In this document: positions 35,508 to 45,561 of the stretch, one piece after another
How positions within the stretch are numbered: position 1 is the stretch's first letter
Layout of the letters: each line of letters begins with the position of its first letter
Assembly: GCA_958349325.1 (NCBI GenBank)
Contig: CATWCP010000002.1
Coordinates: 1-64,000 of the forward strand
DNA from: an uncultured Collinsella sp.
GTDB lineage: Bacteria > Actinomycetota > Coriobacteriia > Coriobacteriales > Coriobacteriaceae
Length of the DNA: 64,000 nucleotides
Direction: 5' to 3'
Translations under genes and position numbers: made by a program
Notes under the pieces: generated by a model
The model's database searches: none
The model's input: only the letters and a program-made list of their open reading frames with translations
What the model was told of the DNA's origin: nothing

Positions 35508-36623
35508 CTAACGCAAACCCTCTACCGCATCCGCCAGAAGAGCGGCGGCCCTATCCTGAGCCAGACCACGCGCCGCCTGACGCATGGCGTCGCGCGCCGC
35601 CGCGTCATCGACCAGGTGCAGCAGTTCATCGGCAAAGGCAGAACCGTCGATATCGGCATCGGCGCAGAGCACACCGGCCCCGGCGTCGACCAGATAACGG
35701 GCATTGGTGGTTTGGTGGTCGGCCGTCGCATGCGGGTACGGCACGAGCACCGAAGGCACGGCGAGTGCAGCGATCTCGGCCACGCTCGATGCGCCCGAAC
35801 GCGAGAGCACCAAATCGGCAGCAGCCAGCATATCGCCCATGTTGTCGATGTAAGGCTGGACGCGGTAACGCTTCGCCTCCTCGGGCGTCAGCGCCAAAGC
35901 GCGCTCGGTCTCCTCAAAGCCGTCGGCACCCGTCGAATGCAACACATAGAGGTTCTTGCGCGAAAGCAGCTCGTTTTTGAGCGAGACCACGCGCTCGTTG
36001 AGGTGCTGGGCGCCAAGTGAACCGCCAAAGACGAGCAGCAGCGTAGCGTCCTCGGGAACGCCAAGTGCCTTGCGGCCGCGAGCGCGATCGCCCTCGATCA
36101 CCGAGCGACGTACGGGGTTGCCGGTCATGAGCACGTGGTCAGGGTCACCTTCGCGTTCAAAGACCGAGCGCGCTGCCGGCACCGAGATGCACACGCGGGC
36201 GGCGTGGGAGTTCATCATCTTATTGGCCAGGCCCGGAACAGAGTTCTGCTCATGCAGCAGATACGGAACACCCGCGCCCTTGCACCACCCCAGCAGCGGA
36301 ACCTCGACATAGGCACCAAAACCGATGGCGGCATCGGGCTTGCCGACCTTTGAGAAATGACTGGCGAGCGCACGCTTGGCCTTGTTGACACGCCATAGCG
36401 AGGTCAGCGCCGTCCAAGGACGGGAGCGGTCGAAGCCCGTGACCGTAATGGGCACAAAATCAAACCCAGCCTCAGGGACCAGACGACCCTCGAGTTTGCG
36501 CGACTGGCCCACGAACACAACGTGGTGGCCACGATCACGCAGCTCTTCGGCCAAGGCGAGCGCGGGGTTGATGTGTCCTGCCGTACCGCCGGCTGCAATA
36601 GCAACGGTCATCTTATCGGTCAT
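35508..36623 (-). CDS. murG: Lipid II synthase MurG
   Basis: 371 residues. MurG adds GlcNAc to lipid I on the inner face of the membrane. Family motifs are GGTAGHINPALA (first G loop), HEQNSVPGLANK, FGGSLGAQHLNE and SGASSVAEIAAL. The ATG at 36623 follows AAGGGA and overlaps the ftsW 3' end by 11 nt. Confidence 0.95.
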   Translation of the reverse strand: MTDKMTVAIAAGGTAGHINPALALAEELRDRGHHVVFVGQSRKLEGRLVPEAGFDFVPITVTGFDRSRPWTALTSLWRVNKAKRALASHFSKVGKPDAAIGFGAYVEVPLLGWCKGAGVPYLLHEQNSVPGLANKMMNSHAARVCISVPAARSVFEREGDPDHVLMTGNPVRRSVIEGDRARGRKALGVPEDATLLLVFGGSLGAQHLNERVVSLKNELLSRKNLYVLHSTGADGFEETERALALTPEEAKRYRVQPYIDNMGDMLAAADLVLSRSGASSVAEIAALAVPSVLVPYPHATADHQTTNARYLVDAGAGVLCADADIDGSAFADELLHLVDDAAARDAMRQAARGLAQDRAAALLADAVEGLR

Positions 36624-38133
36624 GGTAGTCCCTTCGTACACGCGGTCCCTGGTCGTCGGTGCGCAGACGCGCCGACGGGTCCGAGTTCAAATCGATTCGA
36701 TTATATCCGCCGCCCGCATTGCGAGGAGTGGAGCGCTGAGGACGACCTTGCAGCGCCGTTCGCTGACGCGGGCGGGCTGCCGGCTCGGTCGCAGAGCCAT
36801 CCAGGACGGTAAAACCGTTACGCGTAGATCGCTCGCCGCGCACGTGGGGCACGCCGGCGGTGCTCTCATCCATAACGGCAAAGCTCTCACGGCGGCGGTC
36901 ATACTCATCGCGGCGGGCGCTCTCGTACGAAACGCGCAGGATCAACCCGGCAAGCATAAGCGACACAATAATCGACGAACCGCCGTAGCTAATAAACGGC
37001 AACGGTTTGCCCGTCATGGGAAATACGTTGAGGATGCCCAACGCGTTAATCAAAAACTGCACCGCGAGAATGACTGCGGAGCCAGACGCCATGAGCGCGC
37101 CCCGACGATCGGTCGCCTGCTCGGCAATGCGAAACGCCGAGTAGATCAGCATCGCAAACACCAAGAAGAACAGCACGGTTCCGACAAAACCGACTTCCTC
37201 GCCAATGATGGCCAAGATGTAGTCGTTGTGTGCCTCGGGCAGATACGAGTACTTCATGGTTGAGTTGCCGATGCCACGGCCGAACAGACCGCCCGAGGCA
37301 AAGGCCATGATGGCAAGCGTGGCCTGATAGCCGTCACCATACTCGTCGGCCCAAGGGTTCAAGGCAACCTGAATACGCACCATACGGTACGGCTCTGCGA
37401 CAAGCGCAATCACGATCACGAGAATGCCGAAGATTAGCACGCCGATGATAAATCTGGGGTCGAGACCCGCAAACAACGCCATGCACATGAGGGTCAACAG
37501 GATGATCAGGACAGTACCGAAATCGGGCTGGATAAAGATCAGAAAGAGCGAAATGCCAAGGTAGATGCCCATCTTGCGAAGGAATTCGTTGATGTTGCCA
37601 CCGGGCGAAAAGAAGCGATCAAGCATGATGGCCGAATACGCAATGGCAAATGGCTTTAAAAACTCGGAAGGCTGGAACTGAATGCCGGCGATGTTGAGCC
37701 AGCGCGTGGCGCCACGGCTGCCGCTGCCCACCAAGAACACCAGAAGCAGTAGCCCTATCATGCCTATGAGGAAGATCCTGAGCACATCCTCCCCAAACCA
37801 GCTGTCTGGCAAAACGCGCACGATGGCAATCAGCGCCAAAACACCGACCACTGCAAACGCGGCCTGTCGGCCCAGAAAAAACGTCGCCGAGCCATTCTCG
37901 TGCAGCGCCTCGACCGAAGACGCCGAGTACACCATCAGCAGGCCAAAGCATACCAAGGTAAACAAGCAGGCCATGAATATCAAACGGGGGCGCATGATAC
38001 GGGCGGGAACGCCGGCAATATAGCGTTCGCTAAACGACTGCCCGCCGCGGCTGGAACGCGGTGTGATGCGCCGTGAGGAAGCACGGTCCGAGTCGGGCCT
38101 CCTCATACCTTGTCGGGGGCTCTCCTCTCTCAC
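36613..38133 (-). CDS. ftsW: SEDS-family glycosyltransferase FtsW
   Basis: 506 residues with about ten membrane helices between about 45 and 410. FtsW polymerises lipid II at the septum with its partner PBP, FtsI. SEDS motifs QPDFGTV and PLPFISYGGSS are present. The first 45 residues are basic, and a long hydrophilic, Arg-rich C-terminus (about 415-506) extends beyond the core. I take the GTG at 38133 as start (AGGGG upstream); ATG 38106 is an alternative. Confidence 0.92.
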   Translation of the reverse strand: MREESPRQGMRRPDSDRASSRRITPRSSRGGQSFSERYIAGVPARIMRPRLIFMACLFTLVCFGLLMVYSASSVEALHENGSATFFLGRQAAFAVVGVLALIAIVRVLPDSWFGEDVLRIFLIGMIGLLLLVFLVGSGSRGATRWLNIAGIQFQPSEFLKPFAIAYSAIMLDRFFSPGGNINEFLRKMGIYLGISLFLIFIQPDFGTVLIILLTLMCMALFAGLDPRFIIGVLIFGILVIVIALVAEPYRMVRIQVALNPWADEYGDGYQATLAIMAFASGGLFGRGIGNSTMKYSYLPEAHNDYILAIIGEEVGFVGTVLFFLVFAMLIYSAFRIAEQATDRRGALMASGSAVILAVQFLINALGILNVFPMTGKPLPFISYGGSSIIVSLMLAGLILRVSYESARRDEYDRRRESFAVMDESTAGVPHVRGERSTRNGFTVLDGSATEPAARPRQRTALQGRPQRSTPRNAGGGYNRIDLNSDPSARLRTDDQGPRVRRDYHDR

Positions 38134-38141
38134 CGCAACCC

Positions 38142-39548
38142 CTATTCCATTTGTGATTTCGCTGTAGCGGCAAGCTGAGCCACGTAGTCCTTAAACACGC
38201 GGCCGCGCTCCTCATAGCCCGAGAACTCATCGAACGAAGAGCAGGCAGGAGAAAGTAAGATCACGTCACCACGGCTCGAAAGCGAACGGGCAACGTCCAC
38301 GGCGTCGCGCAGGTCATCCGCCTGGGCGATATCCACATCGCCATCGACATCAGCCTCGTCCATAGCGGCGGTGAAGCGCTCGCGCGCATCGCCAAAGCAG
38401 ACGACCGAGCGCACGTTGTCCATAACGACGCGCGCGAAGTCCGTGAGCGGCGTGCCCTTATCGTGGCCGCCGAGCAGCAAGATCACGTCGTCATCGGGAA
38501 ATGCCGTCAGCGCCTTCTCGACCGCATCGGTGTTGGTCGCCTTGGAATCGTTGACGTAGCGCACGCCGTCAATCTCGCCACACGGCTCCACGCGGTGCTC
38601 GAGCGGCTGGAACGAGGCAAGACCGCGGCAGACACCATCGACATCGGCACCGACCGCCAAGGCAGCCGTGGCAGCGCACAGGGCATTGATAACATTGTGA
38701 TGGCCCGAGATCTTGAGCTCGGATGTAGCGATGAGCGGGGTCTCGACACCCTTCAGACGCACGATCATCTTGCCATCGCGCACAAAGGCGGCATCCTCGC
38801 CCTCAGGCTCGTCAAAGGCAACCTTGCAGATGCGACGACTCGGCGTGTAGATGTACTCATCGAACTCGTGAATGCCGGCGTCTTCGACGTCGACAACCAC
38901 CAGATCGTCATCGACCATATTGTCAAACAGTTTGATCTTGGCAAGCGCATAGTTCTTATGGCTCTTATGCCAGCCCAAGTGGTCGGGAGTGATGTTGAGC
39001 AGCACCGCCACGCGGGGGTGGAGCTCGGTTGTCGTAGCAATCTGATAGCTCGAGAGCTCAGCCACAAACCACTCGTTGTGGGCTCGGCCGTCAATCTCGT
39101 TGACCGGCGGCTCGCCGATGTTGCCGACAGCAACGCTGGCCTCGCCGGCAGCCTTAAGCAGATAATCAGTCAGCGACGTGGTGGTCGTCTTGCCGTTGGT
39201 GCCCGTGATGGCAATCCAGTTATCGGGCGACAGGCGATAGGCAAACTCGGGCTCACCCATAATCTGGGCGGCATGCTCGCGCCCAGCCTTAAAGAAGCCC
39301 GAGAACTCCGAGATGCCCGGGCACGTCACGCATACGTCATAGGCGCCCTCGACCTGTTCGGTCCCATAGACAAACGACGCACCAGCAGCCTCGAGCGCAC
39401 GCGTGGCGTCATTGGGCTCAGAGGTGCCACCGCCATACACGGTAACGGCACTTACGCGCTCGGGATGTGCCAGCGCCCAGCGGGCGACATCGAGACCGGA
39501 TTTGCCCTGACCCAAAACGAGCAGGCTAAAGACATCAGCAAGAGGCAT
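38142..39548 (-). CDS. murD: UDP-MurNAc-L-alanine-D-glutamate ligase
   Basis: 468 residues. MurD adds D-Glu. The ATP-binding loop reads AITGTNGKTTTTSL, followed by LLNITPDHLGWHKS and NDSKATNTDAVEKAL, all diagnostic of MurD. The N-terminal domain binds UDP-MurNAc-Ala (VLGQGKSGLDVARW). It is closely packed between mraY (10 bp) and ftsW (8 bp). Confidence 0.96.
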   Translation of the reverse strand: MPLADVFSLLVLGQGKSGLDVARWALAHPERVSAVTVYGGGTSEPNDATRALEAAGASFVYGTEQVEGAYDVCVTCPGISEFSGFFKAGREHAAQIMGEPEFAYRLSPDNWIAITGTNGKTTTTSLTDYLLKAAGEASVAVGNIGEPPVNEIDGRAHNEWFVAELSSYQIATTTELHPRVAVLLNITPDHLGWHKSHKNYALAKIKLFDNMVDDDLVVVDVEDAGIHEFDEYIYTPSRRICKVAFDEPEGEDAAFVRDGKMIVRLKGVETPLIATSELKISGHHNVINALCAATAALAVGADVDGVCRGLASFQPLEHRVEPCGEIDGVRYVNDSKATNTDAVEKALTAFPDDDVILLLGGHDKGTPLTDFARVVMDNVRSVVCFGDARERFTAAMDEADVDGDVDIAQADDLRDAVDVARSLSSRGDVILLSPACSSFDEFSGYEERGRVFKDYVAQLAATAKSQME

Positions 39549-39557
39549 GAAAGACCA

Positions 39558-40577
39558 CTATCCCAACTGGAAGAACAGAGCAAGGCCAACGGCACCAAAG
39601 GCCGCAGCGATAATCCAAAAACGGATGACGACCTTGGTCTCGGCCCAGCCCTTCTTTTCGAAATGATGATGGATGGGCGCCATAAGGAAGACGCGCTTGT
39701 GCGTAAAGTGGAAGTAGACAACCTGAATCATGACCGACAGGGTCTCAACGATAAACAGGCCGCCGATGATGAGGGAGACGACCTCGGTGTTGGTCATGAT
39801 GGACGTGCAGGCAAACGCGGCGCCCAGGGCAAGCGAGCCGGTATCGCCCATAAAGATGCTCGCCGGATAGCAGTTGAACCACAGAAAGCCCAAGCAGGCA
39901 CCGGCACACGCGGTGCAGAAGATGGACAGGTTCACGTCTCCGTGCAAAAACGCCATGGCAGCCATGGCGAGCATGGCAATCATAGAGGTGCCGCCAGCAA
40001 GACCATCAAGGCCATCGGTCAGGTTCACGGCATTAGAAAGACCGGCGATCATCAGCCAGCAAAAGACAATGTAGAGCCACGGGAACGAAAGGCCGCAGAT
40101 GGTGGTCGAAAGCACGCCAAGGTCGATCGTCAACCCACCGGGAAAACGAATCTCGGGGGCGACGCCGCACCAGTTAACGGCAAGTACCGTAAAGGTGACA
40201 CAGATAATGGTTAGGCCGATCATCTTGGCATGGGGCGTCAGACCGAGCGAGCGCCCATGCGTAACGGAGGTCAGGTCGTCGATCAGGCCCAGCACGCCGG
40301 TCGCCAGCGTGGCGAGCAGCACGAGCACGAGCTCGGTGGTGAGCTTGCCCATCAGCAGACAGGTCAGCGAGATCGCGACGAGGATGACAACGCCACCCAT
40401 GGTGGGCGTTCCCTGCTTAACCAAATGACGCTTGGGGCCGTCGGCACGAACCTGCTGGCCGATACCCTCAACCTTGAGCAGCTTGATCCACCACGGCATG
40501 AGCAGCAGCGCAATGGCAGCGGCGATGCCAAGCCCCAAAAAAGCCTGATACGTTGGATACGAGGGATTGCCGAACAT
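39558..40577 (-). CDS. mraY: Phospho-N-acetylmuramoyl-pentapeptide transferase MraY
   Basis: 339 residues with about ten membrane helices. MraY makes lipid I from UDP-MurNAc-pentapeptide and undecaprenyl phosphate. The signatures are KQGTPTMGGV, NLTDGLDGLAGG (catalytic Asp region) and MAPIHHHFEKKGW. murF ends 3 bp upstream. Confidence 0.97.
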   Translation of the reverse strand: MFGNPSYPTYQAFLGLGIAAAIALLLMPWWIKLLKVEGIGQQVRADGPKRHLVKQGTPTMGGVVILVAISLTCLLMGKLTTELVLVLLATLATGVLGLIDDLTSVTHGRSLGLTPHAKMIGLTIICVTFTVLAVNWCGVAPEIRFPGGLTIDLGVLSTTICGLSFPWLYIVFCWLMIAGLSNAVNLTDGLDGLAGGTSMIAMLAMAAMAFLHGDVNLSIFCTACAGACLGFLWFNCYPASIFMGDTGSLALGAAFACTSIMTNTEVVSLIIGGLFIVETLSVMIQVVYFHFTHKRVFLMAPIHHHFEKKGWAETKVVIRFWIIAAAFGAVGLALFFQLG

Positions 40578-40580
40578 GGG

Positions 40581-42005
40581 CTAGCACACACCTTCCACAA
40601 AGCGGTCGAGCTCAACAAAGCGGGAACCCTTGACCAGTACAACATCATGTTTTTCAAGCGCGCCGCCCATGCGGTCGAGCACCTGCTGATAATCGGAGAA
40701 CACCTGGATGCGGTCCTCGTCCATACCCATCATGCGCGCGGCATCGGCCATAAGCTGGGCCAGCTCACCACCCACGCACGCCAGCATGTCGAGCTTCTTG
40801 GCGGCGGCATAGGCGCCCACGAGCTCATGCATGCGAGGAGCCTCATCGCCCATCTCGCCCATCTCGCCCAGGATCGCCATGCGAGACCCCGTGCACGAAA
40901 GCGAGCACAGCAGGTCGAGACCGGCTGCCATCGATTCGGCGCTGGCGTTATAGGAATCGTCGATGACGCGGGCACCACTCTTGGCGCGCTTGATCTCCTG
41001 ACGGTGACCGGTGATCGTAAGGCCCCTAAAGGCAGCATCAATCTGCTCGGGCGTCATGCCCAGACGATAGGCGACCGCGGCTGCCTTGACGGCATTGGGC
41101 ACGGACTGCACGCCGGGAATGGCCAGCATGGTATCGACCGTGTCGCACCGACCAAAGTCGAGCGTAAAGACCGGATGGCCCTCGTCGTCGACGCGAATGT
41201 CGCGTGCGCGGACCTCGTCGTCGTCCGAGACACCGGCCAGCATCACATCGATACCAGCAGGCTGGGCGAACGTATCGCGAATGAACGGCGTAAAGTCGTC
41301 CTCACCGCCCAAAACCAGCAGCGGCAAGAAGTCGCCGGCGGCGCACATACCCTGGACAATCTCGGCCTTAGCGCGGGCGATGTTCTCGCGGCTGCCCAAA
41401 ATGCCGATGTGAGAGGTACCAATCTTGCTCACGATGGCAAGGTTGGGATTGGCGGACTGGGACAGGCGCTCAATCTCGTGGAAATGGTTCATGCCCATCT
41501 CGAGCACCAGGACCTCGGTATCGGCCGGAGCGGAAAGCACCGTGAGCGGCATGCCGATCAGGTTATTGAAATTGCCCTTGGTGGCCCAGACACGATAGCG
41601 CTTGGCGAGCACGGCGGCGAGCACGTCCTTGGTCGTCGTCTTGCCGATGGAACCGGTAATGCCAACGACCAGGCAGCCAAGCTCCAGGCGATACGTGTGC
41701 GCCAAACGCAGCAGAAACTCCTCGGGATCATCGGTCAGCAGGATGGCGCACCCCTTGTCCTGCGCCAGCGAGACCAGCTCGGCCTCGGGCTCACGCGTCA
41801 TCACGACGGCGCCGGCACCCGACTGGACGGCACGGGAAGCAAAATCATTGCCGTCGACGTTTTCACCGGGAAAGGCGACGAAAATCGTCCCTTCCTCGAC
41901 CTGGCGCGAGTCGATAACGCACCCGCGGCATACCCGATCGGCTTCTCCCGTCACGGTTCGGGCCCCTGTTGCGGCCGCGAGGTTGTTGACGGCGATCTCT
42001 ATCAT
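40581..42005 (-). CDS. murF: UDP-MurNAc-tripeptide-D-Ala-D-Ala ligase
   Basis: 474 residues. MurF adds D-Ala-D-Ala to the UDP-tripeptide. ATP loop GITGSIGKTTTKD, then KGNFNNLIGMPLT and LEMGMNHFHEI, which distinguish MurF from MurE. It follows ftsI directly; murE, which usually lies between them, is missing here. Confidence 0.95.
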   Translation of the reverse strand: MIEIAVNNLAAATGARTVTGEADRVCRGCVIDSRQVEEGTIFVAFPGENVDGNDFASRAVQSGAGAVVMTREPEAELVSLAQDKGCAILLTDDPEEFLLRLAHTYRLELGCLVVGITGSIGKTTTKDVLAAVLAKRYRVWATKGNFNNLIGMPLTVLSAPADTEVLVLEMGMNHFHEIERLSQSANPNLAIVSKIGTSHIGILGSRENIARAKAEIVQGMCAAGDFLPLLVLGGEDDFTPFIRDTFAQPAGIDVMLAGVSDDDEVRARDIRVDDEGHPVFTLDFGRCDTVDTMLAIPGVQSVPNAVKAAAVAYRLGMTPEQIDAAFRGLTITGHRQEIKRAKSGARVIDDSYNASAESMAAGLDLLCSLSCTGSRMAILGEMGEMGDEAPRMHELVGAYAAAKKLDMLACVGGELAQLMADAARMMGMDEDRIQVFSDYQQVLDRMGGALEKHDVVLVKGSRFVELDRFVEGVC

Positions 42006-42131
42006 TGCAGCTCCCCTGTAAACCTAATAATGCTATCGGCGTATTGTATCCCAGCGCCGCACATGCGTGGTGCAGGGCATGTGAACACCCTCATATGGGA
42101 CAACAAACCACGCCCCAAAGATTGTAACCCC

Positions 42132-43997
42132 CTACTTCGTGTGCGGGATACCCAGCACGTCGAGCGCGTTGGCCATAATGGACTGGAACGGCACCGCAGC
42201 GGCATCTGAGCCGCTCGGCGTTCCGTCGAGCGTGATATAGCACAGCACCTTGGGCGATTGTGCCGGTGCAAAGCCCATAAAGGACGACATGTAGTTCTCC
42301 TTGAGGTAGCCGCCGTTCTCGTCGGCACGTTCGGCCGTACCGGTCTTACCCGCCACGTCATAGCCGTCAACCGCGCCGCCAACGCCCGTTCCCTCGGACA
42401 CGACCGTCTGCATGCACGATGTCACCTGGGATGCGGCGTCCTCCGAAATCGCGCGCTCGCCTTCGCCCCAGTCCTTCTCGTCGCCTTTGCTGGACTTATA
42501 GAAGTGCGGTGTCATCATCACACCGCCGTTGGCGATGCCGCCCACGGCACGTGCGATCTCAATCGGCGAGACGGACAGTGCCTGTCCAAAGCTCATCGAG
42601 CCCAGCGTGGCGCCGTCATACTGGTCACGCTCCTTGACGATACCCAGGCTCTCTCCCGGAAAATCGACACCCGAGCTGTGACCGATGCCCCACTTGTCCA
42701 CATAGGCGGCAAAGTCGTCGGCACCGATCTTGCGCCCCACTAGGACAAAGCCCACGTTGGACGAACGGCGCATCATCTCGCGCACATCCATGGTCATGGC
42801 ATAGTCGCGCTTGTCGGCATCGGTGACGGTATCGTCGCCCACCTTGATGCTCGCCGGCACCTCAAACGACGTACTCGATCGCACGACGCCCAAGTCGAAG
42901 CCGGCGCCCGCCACGAGCGTCTTAAAGACCGAGCCGGGCTCGTAGGCGTCGGTGACCAGGCGCAGATTCATATCCTCGGTCTTGGCATTCTCCAGATCGG
43001 TCTGGTCGTAGGTCGGGTACGAGCAGGCTGCCAAAATCTCGCCTGTCGTAGGATCGGTGACCAGCGCCGAGCCGTTCTTGGCCTTAGTCTTCTCAACTGC
43101 CTCTGCCAGGGCATCCTCGGCCGCACGCTGGATATTGACGTCGAGCGTCGTCACGATATCAACGCCGTCGACCGCAGCCACCTTTTTATAGGCACCGCCC
43201 GCGATATAGCTGCCGTCCCTCGCGCGCTCGCGTACGAGAGAACCGTTCGTGCCGGTCAGAAGCTTGTTGTATTGCTTTTCGAGACCCGTCAAGCCGTCGT
43301 TGTCTACATTCACTACACCCAGCACCTGCGATGCCAGATTGCCGTATGGATATACGCGCTTCATGGCCTGCTCAAAAAGCACGCCGGGCAGGTTCTTCTT
43401 CTCCAGCGCCGCAACATCGTCTTCGTCCACCTGGCGCTTGATATACACCCAGGTTCCATCGGACTCAACGAGCTTGCGGCAGGTCTTTTTATCGATTCCA
43501 GTTGCCTTGACCAGCGCCGACACCGTCTTGTCAACATCCTCGACAAGCTGCGGGTTCACGGCGATGTTGCGACATTCGACCGACGACGCCAACACGTTGC
43601 CGTTGCGGTCGTAGATGGTGCCGCGTTTGGCATAGAGGGTCTGCGCAAGCAGGCGGCGCGCATCGGCACGCTCGCGCAGTTTATCGGCTTCGACAATTTG
43701 ATAGTCGGCAAGGCGAAAGACGCCCAAGCCCAAGCCAAGCCCGATGAAGCCCATGACGGCTTTGCGGCGAGGCAGAGGTGCGCCTGTGAGCCATTCGGTC
43801 GACGAACTCTTGCGCGACCTGGTGTTATGCACTTGAGGGCCGCCCAAGCCGCGAAGTCGCGACGCCGGGTCGTTGCCACGGGACTGCCCGGCGTTGTAAG
43901 ATTGCCGACCCGTTCCTTGATAACCAGAACGTCCCCGCGACGAGGGACGTCCAGAACCGCGGCCCCCATCGGAACCGCGGCGATAGTCATTTGTCAT
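42132..43997 (-). CDS. ftsI: Septal transpeptidase FtsI (class B PBP)
   Basis: 621 residues. A long Gly/Arg/Ser-rich cytoplasmic N-terminus (about 1-78) precedes one membrane helix (about 80-97), a PBP dimerisation domain and the transpeptidase domain. Active-site motifs are SVFK (catalytic Ser), SSN and KTG (in VAGKTGTAE). No PASTA repeats are seen. It cross-links septal peptidoglycan together with FtsW. A 17-bp gap follows ftsL. Confidence 0.95.
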   Translation of the reverse strand: MTNDYRRGSDGGRGSGRPSSRGRSGYQGTGRQSYNAGQSRGNDPASRLRGLGGPQVHNTRSRKSSSTEWLTGAPLPRRKAVMGFIGLGLGLGVFRLADYQIVEADKLRERADARRLLAQTLYAKRGTIYDRNGNVLASSVECRNIAVNPQLVEDVDKTVSALVKATGIDKKTCRKLVESDGTWVYIKRQVDEDDVAALEKKNLPGVLFEQAMKRVYPYGNLASQVLGVVNVDNDGLTGLEKQYNKLLTGTNGSLVRERARDGSYIAGGAYKKVAAVDGVDIVTTLDVNIQRAAEDALAEAVEKTKAKNGSALVTDPTTGEILAACSYPTYDQTDLENAKTEDMNLRLVTDAYEPGSVFKTLVAGAGFDLGVVRSSTSFEVPASIKVGDDTVTDADKRDYAMTMDVREMMRRSSNVGFVLVGRKIGADDFAAYVDKWGIGHSSGVDFPGESLGIVKERDQYDGATLGSMSFGQALSVSPIEIARAVGGIANGGVMMTPHFYKSSKGDEKDWGEGERAISEDAASQVTSCMQTVVSEGTGVGGAVDGYDVAGKTGTAERADENGGYLKENYMSSFMGFAPAQSPKVLCYITLDGTPSGSDAAAVPFQSIMANALDVLGIPHTK

Positions 43998-44014
43998 ACT
44001 CAGCTACCGTCTTG

Positions 44015-44485
44015 CTACTGAGCGGTCGCGGTCGCGTTGGCGCCCGCGGCTGCATCCTGCGAAAAGTCAAGTGTAACGCTCTCGCTGGGCTCCACCATGC
44101 CATAAGCGCCCGCAAGGTCGCGAATGCGCGTGTCGGCGCCATAGACCGAATGCATGACCTCCAGGTCGGAGCTCTCATCGGTCGCCTTTTCGAGCGTGCT
44201 GGTAAGCTCGGCGTTGCTGTTGAGCACCTGGGCCGTAACGCCGGCGAGCGCCACGCGGGCGACGCCGATCGTCATGAAGATAGCCGCAATGATGCAAAAC
44301 GTTTTAAGAACGCTCATGAAAACCGGGCTTACCGCCTGGTTTGCCTGACGGCCCGCGCCCGTGTAGACATCAAAGCGCGGCGCGCGCTGCTCACGGGGAG
44401 CAACGGGGGCCTGCGGCGTCTCACGATAGGCGGGCATGGCGTTCATATCATAGGCGAGTGCTGCGCTTGAAGTGTTGTAGCCCAT
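44015..44485 (-). CDS. ftsL: FtsL-like divisome protein
   Basis: 156 residues. A Pro/Arg-rich cytoplasmic N-terminus (about 1-58) is followed by one membrane helix (about 59-80) and a short coiled coil (LNSNAELTSTLEKATDESSDLEVMHS). The end is Ala/Thr-rich. Sequence similarity is low, as usual for FtsL; the position between rsmH and ftsI and the topology support the call. Confidence 0.75.
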   Translation of the reverse strand: MGYNTSSAALAYDMNAMPAYRETPQAPVAPREQRAPRFDVYTGAGRQANQAVSPVFMSVLKTFCIIAAIFMTIGVARVALAGVTAQVLNSNAELTSTLEKATDESSDLEVMHSVYGADTRIRDLAGAYGMVEPSESVTLDFSQDAAAGANATATAQ

Positions 44486-44575
44486 GATATGCCGCCTCCC
44501 ATCCCGAGTACGTTGGTAGTGTGTTTAAGCTTCGTTTATGGTGCGAGCGGGAGGTCCAATATCGCGCGGTCGCGC

Positions 44576-45541
44576 CTACAGACGCTGCGCCACGCGGATT
44601 TTGGCTGATCTCGCCCGAGGGTTGCGCTCAACCTCATCAGGCTGGGCAACCAAGGGTTTGCGGGTGATGACCTTGAGTATCGGCACGTTGCCGCACACGC
44701 ACACCGGAATCTCCGGCGGACACGTGCACCCCTGGCCCATCTCCTTAAAGTGGTTCTTTACGATACGGTCCTCGAGCGAGTGATACGAGATGACGCAGAT
44801 ACGTCCGCCCGGGTTGAGCCACCTGGTGGCGGCATCAAGCCCTCGTTCGAGCACATCGAGCTCGTGATTGACCTCGATGCGAATGGCCTGGAAACTTTTC
44901 TTGGCCGGGTGTCCACCATGCCGACGAGCGGCAGCTGGGATACCCGCCTTGATGATCTCGACAAATTGGCCGGTGGTTTCGATCGGTTCTTGCTCGCGGC
45001 GGCGCACGATCTCGCGCGCGATCTGCGAGGCGAACTTCTCTTCGCCGTAGACGCGTAGAATCCGGGCGAGGTCGTGTTCGTTATAGGTGTTGATGACCTC
45101 AGCTGCGTTTAAGGTGTTATTGCCCGGATCCATCCGCATGTCCAATGGGGCGTCCTCGTTATACGAAAAGCCCCTGCCAGGGATATCGAGTTGCGGTGAC
45201 GAAACGCCCAAATCGAACAGGAAGCCATCGACCCCGGGCACCTCGGCCGAGCAAAGCAGCTCGTCCAAGTCGCCGAAGTTGCCCTTCAGCAGCCGGTGCG
45301 GAACGCCGGGAACCTCGCGGTCCAGACGGGCGCCAGCGGCCTCGAGGGCCATGTCGTCCTGATCGACGCCGAGCAAAAGGCCCGTCTCCCCCACCTGCGC
45401 GGCCATCTTTACCGAATGGCCGGCACCGCCAAGGGTGCAATCGCAGACAACGGAGCCGCTCTTTAGCCGCAGCGACTCAAGCACTTCGCCGAGCATGACA
45501 GGTTCATGCCGATATTCTTGTGTCAAAATCCCACGCTCCAT
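44576..45541 (-). CDS. rsmH: 16S rRNA m4C1402 methyltransferase RsmH (MraW)
   Basis: 321 residues. RsmH methylates N4 of C1402 in 16S rRNA using SAM. It starts HEPVMLGEVLESL; SAM motifs CTLGGAGHS and LLGVDQD are clear, followed by FDLGVSSPQLD and ISYHSLEDRIVK. It is 20 bp after mraZ, the standard start of the dcw operon. Confidence 0.97.
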   Translation of the reverse strand: MERGILTQEYRHEPVMLGEVLESLRLKSGSVVCDCTLGGAGHSVKMAAQVGETGLLLGVDQDDMALEAAGARLDREVPGVPHRLLKGNFGDLDELLCSAEVPGVDGFLFDLGVSSPQLDIPGRGFSYNEDAPLDMRMDPGNNTLNAAEVINTYNEHDLARILRVYGEEKFASQIAREIVRRREQEPIETTGQFVEIIKAGIPAAARRHGGHPAKKSFQAIRIEVNHELDVLERGLDAATRWLNPGGRICVISYHSLEDRIVKNHFKEMGQGCTCPPEIPVCVCGNVPILKVITRKPLVAQPDEVERNPRARSAKIRVAQRL

Positions 45542-45561
45542 CCGTTACCCGTGCCTTGCCC

